This document shows positions 42,609-51,769 of a DNA stretch of 64,000 nucleotides, in pieces. Below the pieces are notes generated by a model. The model did no database searches and was not told the origin of the DNA. It saw only the letters and a list, made by a program, of their open reading frames with translations. Location: contig JAZGFB010000045.1 in NCBI GenBank assembly GCA_036479015.1, forward strand, positions 114,893-178,892. Reading direction: 5' to 3'. The DNA comes from NVTR01 sp036479015 (GTDB lineage: Bacteria; Pseudomonadota; Alphaproteobacteria; Rhodobacterales; Rhodobacteraceae). A program made the position numbers and the translations under genes. Every line of letters begins with the position of its first letter. Position 1 is the stretch's first letter.

Positions 42609-44387
42609 GTGATCCGCCGCGTCGTATTCACCATGCTTATAGTTGCAACTATTGCCCTTGCGGGCGGTGTCGCCGGTTGGCTTGCCTATCGCAACACCAT
42701 TGCACAAACCGGCGAACAGGCCGAGGCTGGCCTGGCCCAGGCCACCAGCCTGCTGCTGGCGCAATTGGACAAATATCAACCGATGCCCGCCATTCTGGCC
42801 GCCCGTCCTGACATCGCAGCAATTTTGACTGGGTCAAATGCTGCCGCGGCACTTGCCAATAATCGTCTGCTTCAACAAATCGCAGACACCGCAGGTGCGC
42901 TGGATATTTTTGTATTGGACGCAACCGGCACGGTTGTTGCCAGCTCAAACTGGGACTTGCCGCGCAGTTTTATCGGCCGGAACCTGGCGTTTCGCCCGTA
43001 TTATCAGCGCGCCATCCGGGGCGGGCTGGGCTATTTCCATGCGGTCGGGGTAACGTCTGGTCAGCGGGGTTTTTTCTTTGCCCATCCGGTGCGCAATAGC
43101 GCGGATGTTATCATCGGGGTGGTGGCGGTAAAGATTGATCTTGAGGCGGTAGAAACCGTCTGGCGTGGCGACAAGAATGTTGTGTTCTTTACCGACGAAA
43201 ATGACGTCATATTTTTGGCCAACAGAAACTGGCTGATGTTCCATGTGCTCAATGACACCGTAACGCTTGGCGACGTCAAAGATACAGAGCAGCGCTATTT
43301 CAATGCCACCTTGCAAAATTTTCCACAGCGAAAATCTTCGCAACTTTTCGGGCAAACAATTTGGCGCAGCATCGCGTCGCACAACATTCCACCGGCCGTA
43401 TTATCGCTGACACAACCAGTGCCACGCATTGGCATGCAGGGTCATATTCTTGTGGATCTGCGCGACGCTGAAATTCTGGCCCTCATATGGGGCGCATTGG
43501 CGGCCATCGCTGTGTCAGCATTTTGGTTGGTTGTGCTGATTTTCTGGCAGCGCCGGGCCGCGCTTATTCGTCAACTATCCATCGAAGAAAAAGCCAACGC
43601 CAGGCTTGAACAACGGGTGATAGAGCGCACGGCTTTGCTAAGTGCGCAAATCCGCGAACGCGAAATGGCCGAAACCGCCCTGCGCCGCACCCAGGTCGAA
43701 CTGGTGCAGGCAGGCAAATTATCGGCATTGGGCGAAATGTCGGCCGGTATCAGCCATGAACTGAACCAACCGCTTGCCGCCATTCAATCATACGCGGAAA
43801 ATGCTGTGGTTTTTTTGGAGCGTGAAAATTCCGCGGCGGTTGGGAAAAATCTGACCCAGATATCAAAATTGTCTGAACGAATTGGACGGATCATTAAAAA
43901 CCTGCGGGCATTTGCCCGCAAAGAAGGTGAGCCGGCAATCCCAGTTGATGTTGTTGAAATTATTAATGATGCCATTGATTTGGTTGGCACTAAAATTGCG
44001 GCGCAAAAGGCAATACTGGACTGGAATTCCCAACACCCGCCCGTCATTGTCAGCGGCGGGAAAGTGCGTTTGCAACAGGTTGTTGTGAACCTGCTGTCAA
44101 ATGCTGCCGATGCCATGGTTGACCAGCCGGGCAGACGCCACATTGGCATTGCCATACAAAAGGTAGATGCAAGGGTGCTGTTGGAAATTAGCGACACCGG
44201 CCCGGGGCTGGTTGATGCGGACCGGATATTTGACCCGTTTTACACCACCAAAACTGTCGGTGAAGGGCTGGGGCTGGGGTTGTCAATTTCCTATGGGATT
44301 GTCCAAAGTTTTGGCGGCGAAATTCGTGGCGCAAACCGATCGGGTGGCGGTGCGGTTATGACGGTTGAATTGGCGGCTGCTGAATGA
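42609..44387 (+). CDS. dctB: DctB-type sensor histidine kinase
   Basis: The product is 592 aa. The first membrane helix (VVFTMLIVATIALAGGVAG) is followed by a periplasmic double-Cache sensor (to about residue 290), a second helix (IWGALAAIAVSAFWLVVLIF) and a coiled region. The H-box is AGISHELNQPLAAIQSYAEN. The N, G1, F and G2 boxes are NLLSNAADAM, DTGPGL, DPFYTTK and GLGLGLSIS. GTG 42609 has AAAGGA five bases upstream and is chosen over upstream starts. Its stop overlaps the response regulator gene (ATGA). It probably senses the solute carried by the adjacent TRAP transporter. Confidence 0.87.
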   Translation: MIRRVVFTMLIVATIALAGGVAGWLAYRNTIAQTGEQAEAGLAQATSLLLAQLDKYQPMPAILAARPDIAAILTGSNAAAALANNRLLQQIADTAGALDIFVLDATGTVVASSNWDLPRSFIGRNLAFRPYYQRAIRGGLGYFHAVGVTSGQRGFFFAHPVRNSADVIIGVVAVKIDLEAVETVWRGDKNVVFFTDENDVIFLANRNWLMFHVLNDTVTLGDVKDTEQRYFNATLQNFPQRKSSQLFGQTIWRSIASHNIPPAVLSLTQPVPRIGMQGHILVDLRDAEILALIWGALAAIAVSAFWLVVLIFWQRRAALIRQLSIEEKANARLEQRVIERTALLSAQIREREMAETALRRTQVELVQAGKLSALGEMSAGISHELNQPLAAIQSYAENAVVFLERENSAAVGKNLTQISKLSERIGRIIKNLRAFARKEGEPAIPVDVVEIINDAIDLVGTKIAAQKAILDWNSQHPPVIVSGGKVRLQQVVVNLLSNAADAMVDQPGRRHIGIAIQKVDARVLLEISDTGPGLVDADRIFDPFYTTKTVGEGLGLGLSISYGIVQSFGGEIRGANRSGGGAVMTVELAAAE

Positions 44388-45010
44388 AATTTTCACCAAA
44401 CACCGCGCCGGTATTATTGGTGGATGATGACAGGGACGTGCGTGACGCGCTGGGCCAGTCATTGGAATTGGCGGGCTACACCGTGACCTTGGCTGCGTCC
44501 TATATTGTGGCAGTTGATCACATAACGCCGGGCTTTACCGGTGTTGTTGTCAGCGATATCCGCATGCCGGGCAAGGATGGATTTGATCTGCTTGATCGGT
44601 GCAAAAAGGTTGATAAGGATTTGCCGGTTATCTTTCTGACTGGCGAAGGTGATATCGCGATGGCGGTTGAGGCGATCTTTGCCGGAGCCTACGATTTTCT
44701 GGAAAAGCCATGTTCGCCCAAACGCCTATTGGCGTCGGTTGGTCGCGCTGCGGAAAAGCGGCATTTGGTTCTGCAAAATCGCCGGCTGGAAGTGGAACGA
44801 AATGCGGTGGCAAAGGCAAAAACATTGGCCCCGCAATCGGGGCTTACGGCGCAGATGGAAATGGTTGAAATGCTGCTGATTGAAGACGCGCTAAGGAACC
44901 ATAACGGTAAGGTGGTAGAGGTGGCGCAAGCGCTGGGGCTACCAAAGAAAACGCTGTATGATAAGCTTGCCCGGCACAGATTGAATGCCGCAGATTTTCG
45001 TAAAAATTAG
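44384..45010 (+). CDS. DctD-like response regulator lacking the sigma-54 AAA+ domain
   Basis: The product is 208 aa. The receiver domain (residues about 8-125) has the acidic pocket VDDD, the phospho-acceptor in VVSDIRMPGKDGFDLL, FLTGEGD and the Lys in EKPCSPKRLL. It is followed directly by a short linker and a Fis-type HTH (VVEVAQALGLPKKTLYDKLARHRL). Classical DctD has about 230 further residues of AAA+ between these parts, including the GAFTGA loop; none of that is present. The frame shows no disruption, so this is an evolved two-domain regulator. Confidence 0.85.
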   Translation: MKFSPNTAPVLLVDDDRDVRDALGQSLELAGYTVTLAASYIVAVDHITPGFTGVVVSDIRMPGKDGFDLLDRCKKVDKDLPVIFLTGEGDIAMAVEAIFAGAYDFLEKPCSPKRLLASVGRAAEKRHLVLQNRRLEVERNAVAKAKTLAPQSGLTAQMEMVEMLLIEDALRNHNGKVVEVAQALGLPKKTLYDKLARHRLNAADFRKN

Positions 45011-45046
45011 ATTCGAATCGACTGCATTCACGTCTGTTTGCTGTTT

Positions 45047-45074
45047 CGGTTTGTGCGAAATTTCGCACAAACCG
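45047..45074. promoter_or_regulatory. 28-bp perfect palindrome upstream of dctP
   Basis: CGGTTTGTGCGAAA is followed immediately by its exact reverse complement, 36 bp after the regulator stop and about 160 bp before dctP. The size, symmetry and central AAATTT suggest a dimeric activator/repressor site. As RNA it would form an 11-bp stem with no downstream T-run, so a classical terminator is less likely. I see no GG-N10-GC sigma-54 promoter in 45011-45231. Confidence 0.6.
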
Positions 45075-45231
45075 GCCATTCAATAAATGCCCTGACGCCA
45101 TCAAGTAATTGTTTTCCAACCATTTTGCGATATCTGTTTGGTATTAACATTTGGTGTAAAGTCATTTTGAACCGACACAGTACCATGGCGCCAGCTTCTA
45201 TAAAGAAGTCCACGCATCAAGGGAGAAAATC

Positions 45232-46233
45232 ATGCGTTATATGATAAGCGCCGCACTGGCGGCAGCCGTCACATTTTCAGCCGGAGCCGCTATTGCAAGC
45301 TGCGAAGCCGGTGAAGTCGTCATAAAGTTCGCCCATGTTACAAACACTGACAAGCACCCAAAGGGCATAGCCGCATCGTTGCTTGAGGTTCGGGTTAATG
45401 AAGAAATGAACGGCAAAGCCTGCATGGAAGTGTTCCCAAATTCGACACTTTATGACGACAACAAAGTTCTGGAAGCCATGTTGCAGGGTGATGTGCAGCT
45501 GGCAGCGCCTTCGCTGTCAAAATTCGAAAAATTCACCAAGCAGTTCAGAATTTTTGATCTGCCGTTCATGTTCAAAAACATTGACGCGGTGAACGAATTT
45601 CAACTGTCCGAAACCGGTCAGGCGATGAAAGACAGCATGCAAAACCGCGGCCTGCAGGGCCTGGCGTTCTGGCATAACGGCATGAAGCAAATGTCTGCAA
45701 ACGTGCCACTGGTCAGCCCAACTGATGCCAACGGTCTAAAATTCCGGGTTCAGGCGTCTGATGTTCTGGTCGCCCAGATGGAAGCCATCGGTGGCAGCCC
45801 GCAGAAAATGGCATTCTCAGAAGTGTACGGCGCGTTGCAGCAGGGTGTTGTGGATGGTCAGGAAAATACCTGGTCAAATATCTATGGCAAAAAATTCTTT
45901 GAAGTTCAGGATGGTACAACCGAAACCAACCACGGCATCATCGACTATTTGCTGGTGACCAATGTTGATTGGCTGGAAGGTCTTGACGCTGATGTGCGTG
46001 ATCAGTTCCTGCAGATCGTTGCCGAAGTAACTGAGCTGCGCAACGGTGAAAGCACCCGCATCAACGCCGAAGCCAAGGCGTCAGTTGTTGCCGCTGGCGG
46101 TGTTGTGCGCGAATTGACAGCTGATCAGCGCGACGACTGGGTCGCGGTGATGAAGCCGGTTTGGACCCAGTTTGAAGGCGACGTTGGCATCGATAATATT
46201 GCCGCGGCGCAAGACATCAATATGCACAACTAG
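45232..46233 (+). CDS. dctP: TRAP transporter periplasmic solute-binding protein DctP
   Basis: The product is 333 aa with an N-terminal signal peptide (MRYMISAALAAAVTFSAGAAIASC). DctP-family blocks include IKFAHVTNTDKHPKGIAA, LGDVQLAAPSLSKFEKF-like text, and the conserved carboxylate-binding Arg region NGLKFRVQASDVLVAQMEAIGG plus the GVVDGQENTWSNIYGKKFFEVQ motif. It delivers an organic acid to DctQM. GGGAG precedes ATG 45232. Close to R. capsulatus-type DctP by length and motifs, but the ligand is not proven. Confidence 0.9.
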   Translation: MRYMISAALAAAVTFSAGAAIASCEAGEVVIKFAHVTNTDKHPKGIAASLLEVRVNEEMNGKACMEVFPNSTLYDDNKVLEAMLQGDVQLAAPSLSKFEKFTKQFRIFDLPFMFKNIDAVNEFQLSETGQAMKDSMQNRGLQGLAFWHNGMKQMSANVPLVSPTDANGLKFRVQASDVLVAQMEAIGGSPQKMAFSEVYGALQQGVVDGQENTWSNIYGKKFFEVQDGTTETNHGIIDYLLVTNVDWLEGLDADVRDQFLQIVAEVTELRNGESTRINAEAKASVVAAGGVVRELTADQRDDWVAVMKPVWTQFEGDVGIDNIAAAQDINMHN

Positions 46234-46255
46234 CGCCAAGCGCAGATAAGAAAAT

Positions 46256-46282
46256 ATACGCGGCCGGATGCTGGCCGCGTAT
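46256..46282 (+). promoter_or_regulatory. dctP-dctQ intercistronic hairpin
   Basis: ATACGCGGCC (46256-46265), loop GGATGCT, and its perfect reverse complement (46273-46282) form a 10-bp stem between the dctP stop and the dctQ ribosome site. There is no T-run. Such hairpins often stabilise the upstream mRNA so that binding protein is made in excess over the membrane subunits. Confidence 0.55.
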
Positions 46283-46318
46283 ACGCCAATACACTGGGAT
46301 ATAGGGGGGGACAAAACC

Positions 46319-47011
46319 ATGGAAACCGGTAAAAGTTTTTTTGATACACTCGAAGAGTCCATTATCGTGGCTCTTTTGGGGGGCATGACCCTTCTCACAT
46401 TTGCCAATGTGGTGGCACGCTACGGATTTAACGACAATATCCTTTGGGCGCTTGAACTTACGGTGTTTATGTTCGCCTGGATGGTGTTGCTGGGCGTTTC
46501 CTATTGCGTGAAAATTGGCGCGCATTTGGGGGTCGATGCGGTCACCAATATTGTGCCCCGCCCGATCAAGAAATTTATGGCTCTTATCGCAGTGGCGGCC
46601 TGCATCATTTTCACCTTTCTGCTGCTTAAGGGGGCATGGGATTACTGGGCAAACTTTGCCAACCTTCCTGGCACCGACGGGCGCTGGTTTCCGTTAGGCT
46701 TTGAAGACAAATACCGCGGCAAAGGCTGGTACGAAGTCGAAAGCGTCGTCATGCCAGAGGTGTTGCAATGGATGGCGGACATTTTCAATGAGGGGGAAAG
46801 ATACGAAAAAATTCCCCGCTTGATACCCTACGCCGTCATGCCCCTGTCCATGGCGCTGTTGCTGTTTCGTTTTATCCAAGCGGCCTGGGCACTTTGGACT
46901 GACAAAATCGATTCTCTGATCGTCAGCCACGAGGCCGAAGACGACGTCGAAGAAGCCGGTAAATTAGTCAAAGCCGCCGCCGAGAAATTTGATCGGGAGA
47001 TGTCCAAATGA
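46319..47011 (+). CDS. dctQ: TRAP transporter small membrane subunit DctQ
   Basis: The product is 230 aa with four hydrophobic segments (for example VALLGGMTLLTFANVVARYGF, ALELTVFMFAWMVLLGVSY) and the DctQ block CVKIGAHLGVDAV. A longer-than-usual internal loop (residues about 115-165) contains WFPLGFEDKYRGKGWYEVES. AGGGGGGG precedes ATG 46319. It overlaps dctM by ATGA. It forms the DctQM membrane complex. Confidence 0.9.
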   Translation: METGKSFFDTLEESIIVALLGGMTLLTFANVVARYGFNDNILWALELTVFMFAWMVLLGVSYCVKIGAHLGVDAVTNIVPRPIKKFMALIAVAACIIFTFLLLKGAWDYWANFANLPGTDGRWFPLGFEDKYRGKGWYEVESVVMPEVLQWMADIFNEGERYEKIPRLIPYAVMPLSMALLLFRFIQAAWALWTDKIDSLIVSHEAEDDVEEAGKLVKAAAEKFDREMSK

Positions 47012-48402
47012 CTGTCGCACTTCTGTTTGCAATGATCGTCACGCTTATGATGATCGGCGTTCCTATTGCTGTGGCGCTTGGCCTAAGCTCAACGCTGTTT
47101 TTACTGTTTTTCTCAGATGCATCCCTTGCATCAGTAGCACAAACCCTGTTCTCGGCGTTTGAAGGTCATTTCACCCTGCTGGCGATCCCGTTTTTCATTC
47201 TGGCATCCAGCTTTATGTCAACCGGCGGCGTCGCCAAGCGCATCATCCGGTTTTCGGTGGCCTGCGTCGGGCATTTTCCCGGCGGCCTGGCCATTGCCGG
47301 GGTGTTTGCCTGCATGATGTTTGCCGCGCTTTCCGGCTCATCCCCGGCTACCGTCGTGGCCGTTGGCTCTATTGTCATCACGGCAATGCGCGAAGAGGGT
47401 TATACTAAAGACTTTGCCGCTGGCGTCATATGCACTGCTGGCACCCTGGGCATTCTGATCCCGCCATCGATCGTCATGGTGGTGTATGCTGCTGCCACAG
47501 ATGTTTCTGTCGGCAGAATGTTCCTGGCCGGTGTCATCCCCGGCTTGCTTGCCGGGTCCATGCTCATGACAGCGATCTACATTACCGCAAGGGTCAAAAA
47601 ACTGCCAAAGGGCGAATGGAAAGGCTGGGCTGAAATTTTATCCTCGGGCCGCGAAGCCGGTTGGGGGCTGTTTCTGATGGTGATCATCATGGTGGGAATC
47701 TACGGCATCCCCGGGGTGACCGGTGCCATATTCACGCCCACAGAGGCGGCTGCGGTGGCATCCGTCTATGCCTTTCTTATTGCTTCATTTGTCTACCGCG
47801 ACATGGGGCCACTGGCCGCACGCGACGGACGTGGCCGAATTTCGCTGCTGCGCAAACCAGTGGCGATCCTGTCGGCATTCTGGCACGAAGACACCCGCAG
47901 AACCCTGTTTGACGCGGGCAAGTTGACGATTACGCTGATGTTCATCATCGCCAATGCGCTGATCTTAAAGCACGTCTTGACCGAGCAGCAGATACCCCAG
48001 CAAATTGCCGGATCAATGTTGAACGCAGGCTTTAGTGCGGTTGTATTTTTGATTGTGGTCAACGTGATCCTGCTAATCGGCGGTCAGTTCATGGAACCAT
48101 CAGGCCTGATCGTTATTGTCGCGCCGCTGGTGTTTCCCGTCGCGATAGAGCTGGGCATCGACCCAATTCACCTGGGCATCATCATGGTGGTGAATATGGA
48201 AATCGGGATGATAACGCCGCCCGTCGGGCTAAACCTGTTTGTCACATCCGGGGTTGCGGGCATGCCAATGATGCGCGTTGTGCGCGCCGCCCTCCCATGG
48301 CTGGGCATTCTGTTCATTTTCCTGATCATGGTGACCTATATCCCGTTCATATCAACCGCATTGCCAAACGCAGTGATGGGGCCAGAGCTTATTTTGAAGT
48401 AA
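47008..48402 (+). CDS. dctM: TRAP transporter large permease DctM
   Basis: The product is 464 aa with about 12 hydrophobic segments. DctM features are LAIPFFILASSFMSTGGVAKRI, SGSSPATVVAVGSIVI, AGTLGILIPPSIVMVVYAAATDVSVGRMFLAG and ITPPVGLNLFVTSGVAG. A hydrophilic insertion (residues about 270-300, YRDMGPLAARDGRGRISLLRKP) is present as in many family members. It is last in dctPQM and overlaps the oxyR end by 14 bp tail-to-tail. Confidence 0.92.
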   Translation: MTVALLFAMIVTLMMIGVPIAVALGLSSTLFLLFFSDASLASVAQTLFSAFEGHFTLLAIPFFILASSFMSTGGVAKRIIRFSVACVGHFPGGLAIAGVFACMMFAALSGSSPATVVAVGSIVITAMREEGYTKDFAAGVICTAGTLGILIPPSIVMVVYAAATDVSVGRMFLAGVIPGLLAGSMLMTAIYITARVKKLPKGEWKGWAEILSSGREAGWGLFLMVIIMVGIYGIPGVTGAIFTPTEAAAVASVYAFLIASFVYRDMGPLAARDGRGRISLLRKPVAILSAFWHEDTRRTLFDAGKLTITLMFIIANALILKHVLTEQQIPQQIAGSMLNAGFSAVVFLIVVNVILLIGGQFMEPSGLIVIVAPLVFPVAIELGIDPIHLGIIMVVNMEIGMITPPVGLNLFVTSGVAGMPMMRVVRAALPWLGILFIFLIMVTYIPFISTALPNAVMGPELILK

Positions 48403-49309
48403 CGGAATTTTGGACAGCCAAACCCGGCCCAGTTTTGCGCACAATTTGGGCAATATGCGCTAGCTGGTCTGATAGGGGGTTGGTCTTTCGCCATATCATG
48501 CCGATGGTTCTGGTCGGAGGCGGCGCAGGCAGTGCGGCAACCGACACCTTTGCCGAACCGGTTTCAATCTGCACGGCCATTTCCGGGATAAGGGTCACCC
48601 CAATGCCGACCCCGACCATCTGCACCAATGTGGTAAGTGAGCTGCCTTCCATCAGGTCACGAGGGGCGCGTGAAGACATGTTGCAAAAAGACAGTGCCTG
48701 ATCGCGAAAACAGTGGCCTTCCTCCAGCAACAGCAGGCGCATTTCGCGCAGCATGTTTGTGTCTGGAACCGGTTTATTGGCATCTTGAGCCGGGCGGACC
48801 AGCAGGAATTCTTCGTCAAACAGAACCTCTTCATGCAAGGAGGGTTCAGATACAGGCAAGGCGACGATTGCGGTATCTAGGCTACCCTCTAACAGGTCTT
48901 GGATCAATTTTTGCGTAACGGTTTCGCGTGGATGCAGATCCAAGCCGGGGTAATGCTGATTTAGTTTCCGAATAAACTGAGGCAAAAAATATGGTGCCAC
49001 AGTTGGGATCACACCAAAGCGCAACCGCCCTAGCAGTGGGCTGTGGGATGCGCGGGCAAGGTCGGCCAGTTCATCCACCGAGCGTAAGATATCCCGGGCA
49101 CGCTGCGCAAATTCTTCGCCCAGTTTGGTCAGGCGGATATGTTTGCCCCCCCTCTCTACCAGTGGGGCATCCAGTAATTCCTCCAGGTCTTTCACCTGGA
49201 CAGAAAGTGCTGGTTGCGAAATTGAACAATCATCGGCAGCGCGGCCAAAATGGCAATGCCGGGCCAGTGATTCAAAATATCTGATATGTTTCAGGGTGAT
49301 GTTAGTCAT
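48389..49309 (-). CDS. oxyR: OxyR, LysR-family hydrogen-peroxide sensor
   Basis: The product is 306 aa. The LysR HTH is at residues about 18-65 (CHFGRAADDCSISQPALSVQVKDLEELL). The redox Cys pair is at Cys200 and Cys209 in LLEEGHCFRDQALSFCN, matching E. coli OxyR spacing, so the peroxide switch should work. It is divergent from katG across 106 bp, its typical target. The AT-rich intergenic region has no perfect ATAG/CTAT site that I could confirm by eye. Confidence 0.93.
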   Translation of the reverse strand: MTNITLKHIRYFESLARHCHFGRAADDCSISQPALSVQVKDLEELLDAPLVERGGKHIRLTKLGEEFAQRARDILRSVDELADLARASHSPLLGRLRFGVIPTVAPYFLPQFIRKLNQHYPGLDLHPRETVTQKLIQDLLEGSLDTAIVALPVSEPSLHEEVLFDEEFLLVRPAQDANKPVPDTNMLREMRLLLLEEGHCFRDQALSFCNMSSRAPRDLMEGSSLTTLVQMVGVGIGVTLIPEMAVQIETGSAKVSVAALPAPPPTRTIGMIWRKTNPLSDQLAHIAQIVRKTGPGLAVQNSVTSK

Positions 49310-49415
49310 TTAAAATAATTATCACCGTCATTAGAAAATGCAAATTTAACTTATCAAATAATTCACATACAACTTGGCCCAATTCCATCAACAAAGCCAC
49401 GAATCGGAGATCAAC

Positions 49416-51590
49416 ATGGACGGAAATGAAATGAATGCTGCCGGCAAATGCCCAGTGATGCATGGCGGAAATACCGCAACAGGCACGTCGGTCATGGATT
49501 GGTGGCCCAATGCGCTTAACCTGGATATTCTGCACCAGCATGACAGCAAAACAAACCCGCTGGGGGCTGATTTTAATTACCGTGAAGAGCTGAAAACCCT
49601 TGATGTTGACGCCCTTAAGAAAGACATGCACGCCCTGATGACTGACAGCCAGGACTGGTGGCCAGCCGATTGGGGCAACTATGTTGGCCTGATGGTGCGC
49701 ATGGCCTGGCATTCGGCTGGCTCGTACCGTTTGGCTGATGGCCGCGGTGGCGCTGGTGCCGGTAACATGCGGTTTGCGCCGCTGAATTCCTGGCCTGATA
49801 ATGTCAGCCTGGACAAAGCCCGCCGCCTGCTATGGCCGATCAAAAAGAAATACGGCAATAAACTAAGCTGGGCCGATCTGATCATTCTGGCAGGCACGGT
49901 TGCCTATGACAGCGCGGGCCTGAAGACGTTTGGCTTTGCCTTTGGCCGCGAAGATATCTGGCACCCTGAGCAAGACACATACTGGGGCGCTGAAAAAGAA
50001 TGGCTGGCCGACAGTGACGGGCGTTACGGCGATCTGGAAAACCCGGCAACCATGGAAAACCCATTGGCCGCAGTGCAGATGGGCCTGATCTACGTCAACC
50101 CAGAGGGGGTGAACGGCAAACCTGACCCGCTGAAAACCGCGCTGCATGTGCGTGAAACATTCGCCCGTATGGCCATGAATGACGAAGAAACCGCGGCCCT
50201 TACGGCTGGTGGCCACACCGTCGGCAAAGCCCACGGCAATGGTGATGCCAGCCTGGTGGGCCCGGAACCCGAGGCGGCTGGCATTGAACAGCAGGGCTTT
50301 GGTTGGAGCAACCCTAACGGCAAAGGTGTCGGCCGAGACACCGTCAGCAGCGGCATCGAAGGCGCCTGGACAACCCACCCAACACAGTGGGACATGGGAT
50401 TTTTTGATCTGCTGTTCGGCTATGAGTGGGAACAAAAGAAAAGCCCCGCCGGTGCCTGGCAATGGGAACCGATCAACATCAAAGACGAAGACCGGCCCGT
50501 GGACGTGGAAGACCCGTCAATCCGTCTTAGCCCGATGATGACAGACGCCGATATGGCGATGAAAATGGACCCGATCTATCGCGGTATTTGCGGAAAATTC
50601 ATCGCCGACCCCGCGTATTTTGCCGATACGTTTGCGCGCGCCTGGTTCAAACTGACCCACCGCGATATGGGCCCTAATGTACGTTACATGGGCCCGGATG
50701 CGCCAAAGGAAGATCTGATCTGGCAAGATCCGATCCCTGCCGGAAACAGCGGCTACGACGTGGCGGCGGTTAAGGCGGCCATCGCGGCAAGTGGGCTCTC
50801 GCTAAACGAAATGGTATCCACAGCATGGGACAGTGCCCGCACCTATCGGGGCTCTGACATGCGCGGTGGCGCCAATGGTGCGCGCATTCGCCTGGCGCCG
50901 CAAAAAGATTGGGCCGGTAACGAACCAACTCGCCTGGCCAAGGTGCTTGCGGTGCTGGAAGGCATTGCAGCCGGCACAGGTGCCAGCCTTGCCGATGTCA
51001 TCGTACTGGCTGGTAACAGCGGCGTTGAGCAGGCAGCCAAAGCAGCCGGTTTTGACGTAACTGTACCGTTTTCGGCCGGTCGCGGTGACGCCAGTGACGC
51101 GATGACAGATGCTGCATCTTTTGACGTGCTGGAACCACTTGCCGATGGTTTTCGCAACTGGCTGAAACAGGACTATGTGGTCAGCCCCGAGGAACTGATG
51201 CTGGATCGCGCGCAGCTTATGGGCCTAAGCGCCCATGAAATGACGGTTCTGGTGGGTGGCATGCGTGTTATGGGCACCAACCATGGGGCCACTGCCCACG
51301 GCGTGTTCACCGATCGCGCAGGTTCGCTGACAGCGGATTTCTTTATCAATCTGACCGATATGGCCAATTCCTGGCACCCGGTGGATGGTGGAACATATGA
51401 AATCCGCGACCGCAAATCGGGCGCTGTGAAATGGACAGCAACGCGCATGGATCTGGTGTTTGGATCCAATTCAGTTCTGCGCTCCTACGCCGAGGTCTAT
51501 GCCCAAGACGACAACGCCGAAAAATTCGTTGCCGACTTTGTGTCTGCCTGGGTAAAAGTCATGGATGCAGATCGGTTTGATCTGGCCTAA
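49416..51590 (+). CDS. katG: catalase-peroxidase KatG
   Basis: The product is 724 aa, a bifunctional heme catalase-peroxidase. The distal site is VRMAWHSAGSYR, and Tyr in GLIYVNPEGVNGKPDP and Met in GGMRVMGTNHG supply the Met-Tyr-Trp adduct. The proximal His lies in TAGGHTVGKAHGNG. The C-terminal inactive peroxidase half is complete. ATG 49416 has CGGAG upstream; a TTG at 49374 keeps the frame open but lacks a ribosome site. No signal peptide. It detoxifies H2O2 and is expected to be OxyR-induced. Confidence 0.96.
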   Translation: MDGNEMNAAGKCPVMHGGNTATGTSVMDWWPNALNLDILHQHDSKTNPLGADFNYREELKTLDVDALKKDMHALMTDSQDWWPADWGNYVGLMVRMAWHSAGSYRLADGRGGAGAGNMRFAPLNSWPDNVSLDKARRLLWPIKKKYGNKLSWADLIILAGTVAYDSAGLKTFGFAFGREDIWHPEQDTYWGAEKEWLADSDGRYGDLENPATMENPLAAVQMGLIYVNPEGVNGKPDPLKTALHVRETFARMAMNDEETAALTAGGHTVGKAHGNGDASLVGPEPEAAGIEQQGFGWSNPNGKGVGRDTVSSGIEGAWTTHPTQWDMGFFDLLFGYEWEQKKSPAGAWQWEPINIKDEDRPVDVEDPSIRLSPMMTDADMAMKMDPIYRGICGKFIADPAYFADTFARAWFKLTHRDMGPNVRYMGPDAPKEDLIWQDPIPAGNSGYDVAAVKAAIAASGLSLNEMVSTAWDSARTYRGSDMRGGANGARIRLAPQKDWAGNEPTRLAKVLAVLEGIAAGTGASLADVIVLAGNSGVEQAAKAAGFDVTVPFSAGRGDASDAMTDAASFDVLEPLADGFRNWLKQDYVVSPEELMLDRAQLMGLSAHEMTVLVGGMRVMGTNHGATAHGVFTDRAGSLTADFFINLTDMANSWHPVDGGTYEIRDRKSGAVKWTATRMDLVFGSNSVLRSYAEVYAQDDNAEKFVADFVSAWVKVMDADRFDLA

Positions 51591-51600
51591 AAACCGGCCA

Positions 51601-51630
51601 CTCCGCACTGTCAGCCTTGGCAGTGCGGGG
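51601..51630 (+). terminator. probable katG terminator hairpin
   Basis: CTCCGCACTG (51601-51610) pairs with CAGTGCGGGG (51621-51630), with one T-G wobble, 10 bp after the katG stop. There is no strong T-run, so termination efficiency is uncertain. Confidence 0.45.
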
Positions 51631-51769
51631 GCCATTTCAGCGCTGAAAGTTCTGTTAATGCCGGGAAAATGAAAATTTCCTGCCCGTTGCATATCCAGCC
51701 CCAGCTTTTTCAATTTTCAAAAATTTAACCCATTTGCCATACCGCCCAGCGTGGAAGCGAAGACTTCTA

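Noticed and set aside
45047..45074. Reading the 28-bp palindrome as a simple terminator of the regulator gene
   Set aside because: There is no T-run on either side and the symmetry is perfect through the centre, which fits a protein site better. Termination is not excluded.
45011..45231. A sigma-54 promoter upstream of dctP
   Set aside because: No GG-N10-GC element was found by eye; the regulator lacks an AAA+ domain, which agrees with its absence.
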